A DNA stretch of 64,000 nt, from assembly GCA_029747585.1 (NCBI GenBank), contig JAPEVF010000047.1, forward strand, positions 92,086-156,085. Direction: 5' to 3'. Positions within the stretch are counted from its first letter, which is position 1. Every line of letters starts with the position of its first letter. The stretch comes from Pleurotus djamor. Taxonomy: Eukaryota; Basidiomycota; Agaricomycetes; Agaricales; Pleurotaceae. Of this stretch, positions 24,730 to 36,600 are shown piece by piece. The position numbers were made by a program, and so were the translations under genes. Below the pieces are notes generated by a model that was not told where the DNA came from, searched no databases, and saw only the letters and a program-made list of their open reading frames with translations.

Positions 24730-25475
24730 TTATGCAGCCGCGGGAGCATCAAGAGGACCATCTTGAGAGGAAGTTCAGCGCGAAGAAGCAAAGTCCAGAG
24801 CCAATGAAAACTTACCATAATCGTACACTAAACGGGCGAATTTCTCCTCTCCCTTGGGACCGGTGAAGTGGATATGGCGAGTGTATCGCCTCTCGCCATT
24901 GATAGTCTCAAATCCCCAGGTCTAGAAGGCGCCATGAGCTCCATGGAGAGAAGAGCAGAGCAGATGGATACACACCTGTCGAGCAATCCAAGTAGTCCCG
25001 CTCTTAGGTGTGTCACTCTCGACGTAGGACTCAATAGCTCCATGCTCGACTACGTCGGAAAGCCAGTCCTTCTTCAAGAACTCATCGTCGATCTCCTCAA
25101 CTTTGAGCCTCCTCGACTTGCCGATAACGTGTCCAAAGACATGATCGTGGTGATCGCGGTTGGTCCAGTCGAGTACGCGATTCTCCACAGTGCTGGTGAG
25201 ACCTGCAACGACTTGCTCAATGTCGATGTGCTCGACGCCTTCCTCGTCCTTGAAGTGCTTGATTGTGAGATGTAGCGAGGCATTGGCAATGATCTTGCGG
25301 GTCATCCAACCGACGCCTTGGAGATAGAGAATGTCGGCGGTGTCATCGCTCAGCGTCTTGTTCTGTGAGTGATGGTGATGAGAACACAAGAGACGGGCGA
25401 TAACGGTCAGAGAACACCGACCATCCAAAACTTTCCACTGATGTTGAGCGTGTTCATATCAGCAGGGGCGGCCAT
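24730..25475 (-). CDS. Conserved fungal protein, possible lipocalin-like fold
   Basis: A small soluble protein of a family I have met widely in ascomycetes and basidiomycetes but without a known function. It starts MAAPADMNTLNISGKFWM, spliced to NKTLSDDTADILYLQGVGW, and continues IKHFKDEEGVEHIDIEQ, ENRVLDWTNRDHHDHVFG, HGAIESYVESDTPKSG and TWIARQTWGFETINGERRY. A last short exon gives DGPLDAPAAA. Repeated short beta-type segments suggest a calycin/lipocalin-like barrel; that fold is my inference. About 190 residues, with no signal peptide, so probably cytosolic. Confidence 0.75.
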
Positions 25476-25790
25476 GGTTGTGGGGATTGTGGGGAGACAA
25501 AGTTTCCTCCATGCTCGTTCAAATACTGCAAGGAGAGTGAGACAGCCAAGGTTTCACATGCTAGTGATTCTATACATGACTTCACGTGGGAGTCAGCCAT
25601 ATGGAGACACCCAGCAAAACAAGGACAAGAGCCTGTGGACGAAAAGAGTTATCAACGCGCGGGTCGCCGATGGAATCCATTTGGTATGTACCAAGGAGAT
25701 ATTACCTAGGAAACATTCGCAGAGTCACCAAGAATAAGAAGACGAAATCGCAACAGAACCGAGCCATGGTAAACTCACAAAGCGCCGCTT
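25476..25790. other. Intergenic stretch
   Basis: 315 bases between two minus-strand genes, serving as upstream region of the lipocalin-like gene. Small plus-strand open frames cross it but have no family resemblance or splice context. Nothing else seen. Confidence 0.3.
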
Positions 25791-26426
25791 TCAACTAAGC
25801 TCTGGAGGAAAGACAGTAATCACTCGCCAGATCGCATCCTTGCCCCTCTCCCATGCTTGGGGTCCAATAGCCTCCTGCCCACCGAATTCAACCATGATGC
25901 CGTCCCTTGACCAAGCACAAAATATCCCGATGGAACCATGGGACGGGCCTGCCCCGCCCCCCTTCTTATCCGGCTCGCCAAGGTTCTGCACGAATTCCTT
26001 GCCGGTTGTCTCTGTGGAGACGGTGATTTCAGAAGGGCGAGCAGCAGCTTGGGCATCCCCATCCTTCGCTTGCGCACTCAGTCGCAGGACCAGTGGTGTG
26101 GCTGGGAAGGTCGTGAACTTGACTTCGGCAGTTCGGCGGTTGTCTTTTGTGGCAGTAGTGGGTGGTACGTTGTATATATCGATGCCATCGAGGGAAAGGC
26201 GTTCATCTTTCAATTCTGAACGCTTCATGCCAGTCTTGAGTTTGTAGCCATCGGTGGGGACGAAGGACAGGCTGACGCCGAGAGTGTAGTAGTTGAAGTA
26301 CACAATGTCAGAGTAGGATTTTATATCTGGTACATCTGCGCCGGGCTTTGTGGATAGCGACGCGATCCAGTCTGTCAGAGGCTTGGATGAAGGATTGGAT
26401 TTGAGCAAGTCGTGGATTTCGATCAT
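25791..26426 (-). CDS. Conserved fungal hypothetical protein
   Basis: An intronless frame starting MIEIHDLLKSNPSSKPLTDW and ending VITVFPPELS. The frame is open further upstream, but the sequence before this Met lies across the seipin start and looks non-coding. Recognisable blocks are YFNYYTLGVSLSFVPTDGYK and LSLDGIDIYNVP, and near the end a Gly-rich segment GEPDKKGGGAGPSHGSIGIF. About 211 residues, hydrophilic, with no signal peptide or membrane helix. I recall similar proteins in other basidiomycetes but no function. Its start codon is only 35 bases from that of seipin on the opposite strand. Confidence 0.72.
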   Translation of the reverse strand: MIEIHDLLKSNPSSKPLTDWIASLSTKPGADVPDIKSYSDIVYFNYYTLGVSLSFVPTDGYKLKTGMKRSELKDERLSLDGIDIYNVPPTTATKDNRRTAEVKFTTFPATPLVLRLSAQAKDGDAQAAARPSEITVSTETTGKEFVQNLGEPDKKGGGAGPSHGSIGIFCAWSRDGIMVEFGGQEAIGPQAWERGKDAIWRVITVFPPELS

Positions 26427-26461
26427 GGTTGTGGCTGGGCGCCTAAAACCAACCTCAACCA
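26427..26461. promoter_or_regulatory. Very short bidirectional intergenic spacer
   Basis: Only 35 bases separate the divergent start codons of the conserved hypothetical gene (26426, -) and seipin (26462, +). Transcription signals for each gene must overlap the neighbour's leader or coding sequence. Confidence 0.6.
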
Positions 26462-27725
26462 ATGCAAGTCGGCGACCGCACGTCTTCGCCCTCTCGAGGA
26501 CGCCCAAGTCGCGTCGCTGCCATCGCGTACGCGCCCATTTCGCTCCTGCTCTCGCTCGCATCTGGCCTGGTCAACTTTCTGCGGCCGTTTGCCCCTCAAA
26601 TTATCCCGCTGCTGGTTTGCGTCCTCCTCGTGCCTCTAATAATCTTGCTTTCTGCCTATGCTGGCTGGGTCGTCTGGAAGAGTGTCCCTGTTGCGTGGCA
26701 GGTTCCACTGAATCTTCAGTATGGGTACGCGACATTCGGCTGGCTGTGGTGTCATTACTTACATGGACTACTTAGAGATGCACCCCAGCCTTACGCCATG
26801 GCCACCATCGCCGACATATCATCCCAGCAACCCTACGATATCACCCTGCGACTTTCCGTGCCGCCTACGGACGCGAACTTCGCTCTTGGAAACTTCATGG
26901 CTTCTGTTGACTTTTTCACGCCTTCGAACACTTCGATAACTTCGGCACGCCGTTCTGTTCGTAAGACTTACTCCACCTCATGTGCAATGCGTCTGACTCT
27001 CCTCGTCAGGCGATCGTACTGCCGAATTCGGCTAGCTCTTGGCTCATACGTTCTTCCTCGAGCAAACTCATCGACGTAGACGTCTTCCTTTTGGACTCTC
27101 AAGTCCTCGGTTTCTCTAGGGTTGCAGTCAAGGTTCAACTCGGTCGACACGATCGTTGGACGTCCGTTGGGAATGGCCAAGCTCGAGAACTCAGTATAGC
27201 ATCTGCGACTCTGATAGGACACGTCCGTCATCGTGGTCTTAGGTATATCGTTTTCCGAACGTTTAGCCCATGCACTAAACGTCACGAACAGAGGTCTCGT
27301 CTCTCGTTTCCCCTTCACATTTGCTGTGATATCAGCATTCACGTTTCTGGCCATCAATCTCCTCGTGGTTGGGGCTTGCGTACTCCCAATGGTCATCACC
27401 GACGAATCCGAACACGCAAACACCCCACAGGCGGATGTTCCGCGAAGGGTACCCGTCGTCAGTAATGAATTCGACTCAAGCTCGGGAGGCGATCAGAAGC
27501 CGCCCAAGTCGCATCGAAGAACTCGGACCAGAAGAGGCTCCATTCGTCGGATGGTAAGCAACTACTTGTATTCACCTTTTTGACGACAGTTTGACACAAC
27601 TTCGGTGACAGGCCGTGAAGAGTGAAGAAGAAACATCGACACTAATTCCCTCTGGCTCAGAAACGTCGCGTCCATTGAGAAGGCGTCGGTCTCGAGTAGA
27701 GGGACACTCTGATTCCGACGGCTAG
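26462..27725 (+). CDS. SEI1: Seipin (lipid-droplet assembly protein)
   Basis: Seipin forms a ring at ER-lipid-droplet contacts and controls droplet formation. The layout matches: a cytosolic N-terminus, a first membrane segment (IIPLLVCVLLVPLIILLSAY), a lumenal beta-sandwich (YDITLRLSVPPTDANFALGN, then SVDFFTPSN and VFLLDSQVLGFSRVAVKVQL), the conserved ELSIASATLIGHVRHRGLR, a second membrane segment (FPFTFAVISAFTFLAINLL) and a basic cytosolic tail (KSHRRTRTRRGSIRR). Introns: about 26729-26780, one near 26957-27009 whose in-frame donor is the weak GTTCGT, 27241-27290, and one before the last exon. Stop at 27723-27725. Confidence 0.88.
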
Positions 27726-27938
27726 AATTCCGGTTGACCGTCGGCCCCGGTATGTAGTTGTGTAGTTTGCTTTTGTAGACGTGATCGTATTATTCCAGAC
27801 ATTTGATTCGCCACGTGAGTAATGGCTGTTCACCCCTTACCTCCTCGGCGACGATACTATTGGACATCAGGCACCCCGCATCTGACGAATATTTAAATCA
27901 AACACATCAAGGACGCGCTTGACCCTTCCCCTTTCACC

Positions 27939-29077
27939 ATGTCTTCTTTCCAGGCAAACAACCTATTCAATGTATCTGGGAAAGTCGTCTTGATCACTGG
28001 TGGTAGCAGAGGGGTTGGCAAGATGGTGAGTGAAACATTCCCCAATTCAGCTAGACTATTCACCATGGCTTTAGATAGCTACCGGGTTTGTCAGAAACGG
28101 TGCAAAGGCGCGTTCAGTGTCTCATCTTTGTTGCAATCCCTCTCATGCTCCCTGAAGGTTTATATATCTTCGCGCTCTGTTGCTCAATGCGACGAAACCG
28201 CCCGTGAATTGAAGGCGCTTGGTCCTGGCGAATGTATCTCCATCCCCGCTGACCTGCAGAAATTTGAGGAGGTCGAGAGGCTTGTGAAGGCTATCTCTTC
28301 GCAGGAACCCCGTCTTCACGTTTTGGTTAATAACGCCGGTGCCGCATGGGAGGAGCCATTGGACGACTATAGCGTAAGTTCATGTCAAACTTCTCCCAAG
28401 ACGTAAGTACTAACTGAGACACAGGACGCTGGATTCACGAAAGTGATAAACCTGAACCTCCAACGAGTTTTCACGCTTACACAGAAGCTCTTGCCTCTGC
28501 TTCGCGCAGCTGCGCAAGAGAGCACTGTTGACGGCATTTGCAACGACCCTGCACGCGTGATCAATGTATGTCTTAGTGCGCGCATGATCCTCGTTCTCTT
28601 CTTATGGTTCTCTCATTAGATCGGATCTGTGGAAGCCTTGACCGTCCCGCATCACGAAACATACGCGTATTCAGCTTCCAAAGCTGCCCTTCATCATCTG
28701 AGTCGCAACTTGGCGGGCCGTCTCGGATGGGAAGGCATTGTTAGCAACACAATTGCATGTGGTATGTTGTCTCTCTGAAACCGTCTTCTTCTCTTGTTCT
28801 GACCGAGACATCCTAGGGCCATTTGAAAGCCGAAGTAAGCGGGTATTGCGTCATTATTTGATCCCTTTGAAATGACGATCCGTTCCTTCTAGTGACTACT
28901 CTGACACTGAGCCGTAACAATGGTGCATTCGTCAAGGGTATCCCACTACGGCGAATTGGTAGGCCCGAAGATGTAGCGGGCACGGCTCTCTTCTTGGCTA
29001 GTCCTGCTTCATCGTACGTGAACGGCGCCACTGTCGCGCTAGACGGAGGCTACCTCGTCGCAATGCCCAAACTGTGA
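27939..29077 (+). CDS. Short-chain dehydrogenase/reductase
   Basis: Classical SDR, an NAD(P)(H)-dependent Rossmann enzyme. The cofactor motif is TGGSRGVGK. The exons then join as [12 protein letters not shown] and VYISSRS, followed by NNAGAAWEE and the catalytic signature with Tyr-x-x-x-Lys in [13 protein letters not shown]. The C-terminus has [15 protein letters not shown] and [11 protein letters not shown]. It resembles RhlG-type 3-oxoacyl reductases, but the substrate cannot be read from sequence. About 275 residues. The second intron (28108-28157) has a GC instead of GT donor. No signal peptide; the family is usually cytosolic. Confidence 0.9.
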
Positions 29078-29133
29078 TTATCCCAAGTCGACGACAGAGT
29101 TTCTACGTAGGATGCTTCTACATGTGCCGTCAC

Positions 29134-30090
29134 TCACTCGGATTCCGCTGTCACTTTGACCTTACTTGGTTTACTTTCGTCCTTTTCCTTCTCGGTAGCT
29201 TTAGATCCTGTCTCTCCAATAGAAGTCCCTTCAGCAGTTTCTTCGGTGGCTGTCGTGCTCAAACCTTCTACCAGATCCTTAGCATCATCACCATCCAGAC
29301 CCAGTTCGGCGACGAGATCCCTCAGTTCATCCTCAGTAACATGCACGCCTTGTAGGCCATAACCAGATAACTCCGTGCTAACATCGAAAAGGCCTTGCTT
29401 CTTGTTCTCCGGTANTCCCTTACCCTTCAAGGGGGATGGGCTAGGAGCCAGGATCTTGGTGCGAATGTGGTCTGGCGTCATCTCAAGTGGGGTGACCGCA
29501 CCTGGGACACCAATGGGCTTAGCAACTGGGGCAGGTCGGTCTTCATCAACGTCTGCATTCCACGACTCCTTNAGGCGGAAGAAAGTATCGAGTTCGCCGT
29601 ATTCGACAGCNTCTTCGCTGACAGCATGANCCAACCATTTGGGTTTAGATCATCATGAGCNNACGANAGAGCGTATGCNTCGCTTACAAGTCACNGAAAG
29701 TCTGGTGATAANGTTGANTTNGATGAGNAATGTGAAGACTGCGGAATACATGCCCCAGGACAGCGACCACCGACAAGAATGCCTGGAAGTTGAGGCTGGT
29801 TTGCTNTGAGGCGNTGNNAAATGTTANATGAGTCNCCATATTACCCATAGTTACTTGANNCTNACCTGGTGCCTTCCTCTTCCAAAGCCTTTTCGCTTCC
29901 TCGTCNGANGCTAGATCGTAGGAGGTAAATGGTATCTTCTTCACTTGGAGGATTCTCAATAGAGTTTCTGTATCAAATCGGTTTGGANTGAGACTCTGAG
30001 CAAAGCGAGTTCTGATATACCTTGCCGCTGNCGCAGCTGCGGCTGCGAGGCAATCGTAGTAAGAAAGATTTGGATTGGAGGNGAAGGCAT
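29134..30090 (-). CDS. SH3BGR/glutaredoxin-fold protein
   Basis: N-terminal thioredoxin-fold domain of the SH3BGR type. It starts at ATG 30090 with PPIQIFLTTIASQPQL and continues LLRILQVKKIPFTSYDL, DEEAKRLWKRKAPANQPQ, LPGILVGGRCPG, a 14-base exon (29688-29701) giving TFxDF, then AVEYGELDTFFRLKESW. The glutaredoxin CxxC is absent, as usual in this family, so redox activity is unlikely. After the fold comes a Ser/Pro linker and an acidic C-terminal tail (TEDELRDLVAELGLDGDD), ending KVKVTAESE. Many Ns between 29640 and 30140 hide residues. Divergent from the tyrosine phosphatase gene, with 80 bases between starts. Confidence 0.78.
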
Positions 30091-30170
30091 TNGCGGAGAG
30101 GTGTGAGATAAGATGCCTCCGCTGACAGTTCNNAGTAGACATCTTGATCTTATCTTATCTCTCCTTNTTG
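30091..30170. promoter_or_regulatory. Short divergent spacer, SH3BGR-like / LMW-PTP
   Basis: 80 bases between opposed start codons, containing several Ns and a small repeat of TTATCT near 30148-30160. By position it must hold promoter elements for both genes. Confidence 0.45.
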
Positions 30171-30814
30171 ATGTCCAACCAACCACTCAAGGTCCTCGTC
30201 GTTTGTCTCGGGAACATATGTCGTTCTCCAATGGGCGAAGCCGTCCTAGCAAACGTTGCTGCTGAACGGGGAATCCCCATCGAAGTCGATAGCGCTGGGA
30301 CCGCAGGATATCACATTGGAGAGGAACCCGATGAACGGTAAAGATACACAATAACTCACCGCGCTCGATCAATACGTTGATATCCCCCGCAGTACNGTGT
30401 CTACATGTACCAAGGTATCGAACACCTCTTCACCGACAAAATATGTGCGCAACTCAAATAAATCAACCTATAGCATGGAGTTCCCATCTCTCATGAAGCA
30501 CGACAAGTTTCTACTGTCGATTTTACACATTACACACACATCCTCGCTGCGGACGGGTCCAATCTACGAAATCTAGAGCGTATCAAACCTGAATCGGCCA
30601 CAGCAGAAGTTCGTCTCTGGGGTTCCTATCTGGACAACAAGCCCATCGCTGACCCGTACTACGGAGGCATAGTGGGTTACCTACCAATATTCAACACCTG
30701 TGTTCCACTCTAACTCCTTGCCAGGAAGGATTCGAGAAGGTGTATAAACAATGCACCCAGCTATCCAACGCTTTCTTAGACAGCGTCGTAGGTACACCAA
30801 AGTCATCTCTTTAG
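30171..30814 (+). CDS. LTP1: Low-molecular-weight protein tyrosine phosphatase
   Basis: Cytosolic LMW-PTP. The P-loop CLGNICRSPMGEAV provides the nucleophile Cys and the Arg of the CX5RS motif; the acid is the Asp in IADPYYGG near the C-terminus. ATG 30171 is chosen because MSNQPLKVLVVCLGNICRS matches the family's short N-terminus; an upstream in-frame extension is not needed. Introns follow PDER and a short exon reading TVSTCTK, then HGVPISHEARQVS. A further intron falls in the DPYYGG region, leading to GFEKVYKQCTQLSNAFL. About 160 residues, the normal family size. Confidence 0.92.
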
Positions 30815-31017
30815 AGCGCGAATATTGAGCCCAGTGGTTGATTTGCATTGACGTGTATGGATACTATACAAGTGAGAGATTCCGAAACCATCTATCTCGC
30901 GCTCTAGTTATGGACGGGCATCGATACAGAGGCACGCTGGCCAGTAGCATCCTCAGCCCTCCAAAGGCTGGTAATGGTCTACAGCAAAGGATTAACAACG
31001 TCCTTTGCCTTTGAATT

Positions 31018-33375
31018 TTAGCATACCTTGTTTTGTGTGTAGAAATTGATACCACTGCAAGGAAAAGACGTCAATCCAATGTAACGAAGACCACATTACA
31101 NCGATGTCCTACCCTTTGCCATAAAATCCGATGTCGCCCAAGAAGCTTGCCTGAANGGCTGTGAGTTCACTAGCGAAGNCAGGCAGATGAAACCACAAAC
31201 CTTGTTTCCACTCCATGAAAACATGGGGAGAGGAACTGGAATGGGGACATTGATGCCGATCTGGCCCGCCTCGACTTCATGCTCAAATTTGCGGGCAGTC
31301 GCGCCAGATTGGGTGAAAATAGCCGTGCCATTNCCATACTTATTCGCATTGATGATGTCAAGAGCATCATCCAANGTATCAGCGGGGATGACAACGAGAA
31401 CCGGACCGAAAATTTCCTCCCTGAAGGAGATCAAGAAAAGGACTCAAAGGAACATAGCAAACTCACTTGTAGGCGGTCATTGTNGTCGAGGCTTTGACCA
31501 CCGTGGGGCCGACGAAGTTACCATGAGGGTAAGNTTGCACAGTATGACCACGACCATCAAGGAGAATTTCGCCGCCTTCTTCCTCGACGGAAGAGATCAA
31601 GCGTTCAACACGAGCCTTGGCGGCAGGTGAGATGACAGGACCGCTACAAACAACGTTAATATAGCNAGTAGAAAGAGCTGCGCGTCTTACAAGTCGGCGC
31701 CCTTTTCAAACCCTCCATTCACGTTGAGCTGCTTGGTACGATCGACAAGTTCAGGAAGCCACGACTGCGCATCGCCGACNAGGAGGACTACGAGATGTTA
31801 GCATAGCTAGGGGAAGCGCTGGATCAACATGACTAACCAACAGAGATTGCCATGCATCTTTGACCAGCAGCTATCCAAAACCTCGATCAAAATGAAGACG
31901 GCACACTGAGGCAGAACTAAATACCTCCAAAGGCAGCACCCAAGATGGAGTTGAGCGCAAGATTCTTGTTCGCTGTATAACAATATGGACCAGCGAGCTT
32001 GTGTGGAATGGTGCCAGGAACGTACCATCGGGCATGACAACGGCATGGTTTTTCGCTCCCATATTGGCCTACCGCTGATTAATTTTGGGGTCTAGGTGGG
32101 AGGAAAGGGGCTCACCTGGACACGTTTGCCATTGGATGTGCCACTGCAAACCTATTAATGGGGCAACAAACGAGACAACGAACGAAATACCGTTGGTAAA
32201 TATGCTTTCCAGCCTTGTCGCCGCCAACGAAGCTGATGGCCTTGATACTAGGGTGATCACAGATAGCATTCACNGTCGGTACACCTCCATGAACNATGTT
32301 TACAACGCCAGGAGGGAGGCCTGNAATGAAGGGCTTCAGAATCTCCCTTTTAGTTCTGTGTTGAGAACTTACCGGCCCGTTGGCACAGCTCGGCGATCAT
32401 CATGGCCGCACCGGGATCGCGTTCGGAAGGTTTGAGAATGAGGGTATTACCAGTGACGGTAGCCATTGGAATGGTCCACAAAGGGATCATCCTATATGGA
32501 AGAAAACCCTCAGACATTATCGTATTTTAAGGCAGACATGTACTCACGCTGGGAAATTGAAAGGTGCTACACTTGCACATACACCGAGGGGAACCTTTCG
32601 AGTTTCCGTGTCCATATCCTTTGCGACTAATCCAAAAGAGTGAGTATATGAAATTAAGAGAATGGATATACGCACCCTCGAGCTTGTCGCCGATCAGGGT
32701 GTGAGTGATGCCTACAGCACTGTCGACGACCTGCAAGCCTCGGGTAACGTCACCTTTGGCATCTGAAACAAATGTAAGGACAAGGCAGAAAGCTGAGCTA
32801 TCGCACTGCACATACCCTCGAACGTCTTTCCCTGTTCAAGGACGATGCTTGTAGCCAAAGCATCCATATTCTCCCGAATAAGGTGCTGGAGACTGATGTG
32901 GTTGATCAGGCACACAACGCGGACGTATTGAGACATGGACCCACTCAAGCACAAACTTTTGGCGTCGAATGACACTCAAACGACTCCATGTCTTGAACGC
33001 CTCTGAGGCGGCCTTGACTGCTTGTTCGAATTCAGAGTCGGTCGTTTGCGGCACGCGCGACAGCAAGGCCTGGGTCGACTATGGAGCCATCGACCCGACA
33101 CAGTTCGTTAGAAGTACATCGACTGTTAAGCAAACACTTACTGGATCGCGCACTTCGAACCATTCGTTGGTCTGGCTCTCCACGAACTCCCCGTTAATGA
33201 AGTTCTTCGTCGTTCCGCCAATGAGACTGGTGCCTTTCCAGTCCTTGGAGAGTTGTTCAGCCTTCGGACGCGCCAGAGCACTCAGAGACTCCATTATCGA
33301 TGAAGTAGATGAGAAAGAACGAGTTCGCAATGAGGCAGCAGGAAGCAGCCTCACTTGCAGACTCAAGGTGAACAT
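31018..33375 (-). CDS. Methylmalonate-semialdehyde dehydrogenase, mitochondrial
   Basis: ALDH6-type enzyme that converts (methyl)malonate semialdehyde with CoA to propionyl- or acetyl-CoA in valine and pyrimidine breakdown. The N-terminus ([20 protein letters not shown], then FSSTSS) is a good mitochondrial presequence and decides the start. Blocks seen: [79 protein letters not shown] and the catalytic Cys in [15 protein letters not shown]. The C-terminal [15 protein letters not shown] and [11 protein letters not shown] are followed by a last exon [10 protein letters not shown]. CoA-dependent MMSDH is favoured over other ALDHs by [11 protein letters not shown]. About ten exons. Confidence 0.9.
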
Positions 33376-33697
33376 TGGTGAGAGAAAGAGTTAACCGGAC
33401 CTAACCCGGAATCCCTGGAATCCATTCGCACGGGCCATAGTTTCTCATGCGAGCCTGACTGATTCTCCCTACAACGTCCAGAAACAACCAGGATATTGGC
33501 GGCTTGCTTCGACCACGGTTTGGATGTGGTGTGAACAGCGAAAGCGTCCGAGAATTCCATCTCAGCCAAACGACATTATCAGAGGATATGAAATCAATCT
33601 CAATCAAATCTTATCACTGAAGATACTGGTATAACGCAATTCTGGCACATTTGCCAGATTGATGAAAATGAGGTGAAAGATGCCTAAAAGAAAGGAT
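33376..33697. other. Intergenic stretch
   Basis: 322 bases between the MMSDH start and the UBE2O-like stop, both on the minus strand; upstream region of the dehydrogenase gene. No gene or repeat recognised. Confidence 0.3.
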
Positions 33698-36600
33698 CTA
33701 TGTAGTTCGCAAGTCGGATACTCTCTGGAGTCTTGTTAGTGTCCTTTCAAGAAGTATGACGCCTCCCGTCGTTAGAAGAGGAACGGCTGCATCAGCATCT
33801 CGAGAGTTAGACTCCTTCTTAGCTTTGCTTTCCTCGACGAGAGCTCGGGCTTCAGAAATAACCTTTTCAAGCCGCCGACAACCAATATACATCCACTCTA
33901 TCTCGCTTTCAAGACCGCCTATCGGTACGTCTAGAGCGCGGCGTACAAATTCTCTTGATAACACGAATGCCTTTTCACTATAAAGTCGACTGTTCTCGCA
34001 AGTTAACCGTTAGCCACCATAGGAGGGTTTTTGCCACGGGACGCTACCTGTTGATCAAAGCATCCTCGGTGCCCCGCATTTTCTCATATCCAGGCTCACA
34101 ATACCAACTAAAATGCATGAGCTCACCCGATGATGTAGATGAATGAGCACACGTACGGTTCTTTAACCAAAACAAGACCTTGAATAGACACNAAAGCCTG
34201 GAGAAGTGATGATCGTGCAGCACTCCACGACTCATTGCGGTCACCTTGCCATGTTCCAAGGATAGATAGGCAGACTTTGCCTTCTTCGTACAAGTTCCTT
34301 TGATCACAATCAACCCAACGGTCGATCGACGACGTTTGCTTGGACTCACGGATTGACTGAAAAGTAAAGTTTCCATGAGGATCACGACTTATAACATACA
34401 CTCGACAAGATCATACCTCTTCCATTACCGTTCGTCCAACTATGGAAGTGGGCCCGAGGCGGACTGTTGGGAAAATCAGACTCCAATTTCCAGTCGATGA
34501 CGAACGGTGCATCTTCATAAGGTGTGTTGTCGGGTCCCACAATAAGTGACCGTAAGAGGTCGATTCTGTCTTCATAAGCCCGAACCAAGATAGTGTCTGA
34601 CAAAGGATGGGGTCAGAGGATGGCAATGGCGAGAACAAAAAGGGAAGTTNATACCAGGTAGGCTGCTCGTCAAAATTCTGTATTCACGTTGTATACGTGA
34701 TAGGAAAGCCTTCGAGGGTGACGCGGGCGCCGCAGAATAGAAGGCATGGTCGGCGGGAGCGGAAGGGAGTACATCGAAACGTTTCCAATTCGACTCATCA
34801 TGACCAAGGGCATGAGGTCGAACAGACTGCAACGGTTCNTCGCGGAGAGNGCTATCTTNAAGAGCTCCTTCGTCTTCCATATCGACNTCAGGAAGGTTAT
34901 CTGTAGCATCTTCATTAATCCATTCGTTAAAGTCGTCCTCCATCGCATCGAGGTTTGGATTGTCTGCGTCAAAGTCATCNAGCTGTTCCATGGTGTCATA
35001 GAGCTTCGTCAATTGTTCAAGCCGGTAAGTTGCCTTGGAGTTGTCGGGGTGAGTGACCTCTACTGTACCATCTAAGTTGAGCTACACGGAGCATTCAGGT
35101 ACACTCTTGGATCGGCCAGACGGACGGACGTACACAGGTGACATGCCCGATCCAGTTGAATGACCCCTGGAATTCTCGCGAGTCTTTAATTTTGCCATCT
35201 GAGAATATACCAGCTGCTCGGAAAGTGAGAAGGCTTGAGCCAAGATCTGCCATCTCNTTCCTCCATCCANTGGGCTCAGATTCGTCGTCGAATTTGGGCG
35301 GCTCTTGTGCCCAAGGTTCCATAACCCCGATTCTNGGTACGCGTGGGGGTTCAAGGCCATTTGTTTGACCAGGNGAGTGAACGAAAACGACATCGCCTTG
35401 CCGTACGCCCAATTCATCAGGAACACCATTNGGATCTGTCACGATTGGGCTATGTAGCTCGAGCTCCAGCAACGACACGAGCTCCGTCGTCTTNGTATCC
35501 GTGAAGAGAACTTCCGCTGTCCTATCAGCGGCGTTCACCTTTTGGATCACAGCTGCACGTTCNTTATCTTCCCCCTTCCAGACAACATGATCTCCAGGCC
35601 TGTGCCGAGACAGTCAGTCCAAGTNAGNTACCCCAAAAAGTGATNGTTGTGGCTCACCANGAATCATGCTCGTCAACGGTCAAATGGGGAACGAGGTCGA
35701 CTGACGGAAGAGTTTCTTGGGTACCATCCTGCCATAAAACTGTGGCAGTGGTTTGGGTTTGTTTCACTGAATATGTCGANATGGTAGCCACATTAGATGG
35801 ATTCGTCTTATCTATGTGTGTAGTCTTCGGGAGGTGATCTGCGTCTTTCAGCCAGACCTGCGCNCCATTCAGAAGAACGAAGAACAGATACATAGATAGA
35901 AATGCATACAATAACTCCAGCTGTTAATGATACGCAAGGAGGATTGAATCGAGCGAGNGTAGACAGATCCTCTCCATGCCAGAATCGCTTCGGTCTAACG
36001 CGACCCTGCGACTCCTCTGGTGACAGCTGTTTGACATTGGCAAGCGTCAGCTTGAAGTGGAGATAAATAACTCACAGTCTGGTTGAGGGCGAGCCAGGAT
36101 ATGGCATATACTGTATGCTGTATAGAGAGCACCATATCAGGCTTGTCAGCGGCAGTGGCAATCATGCTCTCTTTCGGGAGAATATCCTACCAGGAACATG
36201 AGACATATCTCGGAATAAAGCATATTGAGAAGGTACTAACGTAGCCAGTATCGCCAACAGAGAAAGGTGAGCGAAGCTCTGGAATGGTTAGCAGGTATCC
36301 GCTTCCTGTTTCGACCAGTGTTTCATCAAACACCTGGGTCCCACGCGATTAATGATACAAGAGGTCGGCGTAAGATGACTCACTTCAACGACCTNGACAN
36401 AAGTTTAGGGTAGAGAAGAGGACCGAGAGAGTTGAGTAACAGACACGTACCTCTCCAATCCAGTCACCATGTAGTACGTAGTCGCCAATTTGGGCCTTAT
36501 TGCCTACTTCCACATCTTGCATTGTCTTCCATCCCGGAACGGGTTCTTTACTGATAGCGTGCTCAAGCAGTCCCTTAGCTTGAATATCGATGATGACGCC

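Noticed and set aside
27939..33375. A secondary-metabolite cluster around the SDR and the aldehyde dehydrogenase
   Set aside because: No synthase, P450, transporter or regulator is present, and the dehydrogenase is a mitochondrial catabolic enzyme.
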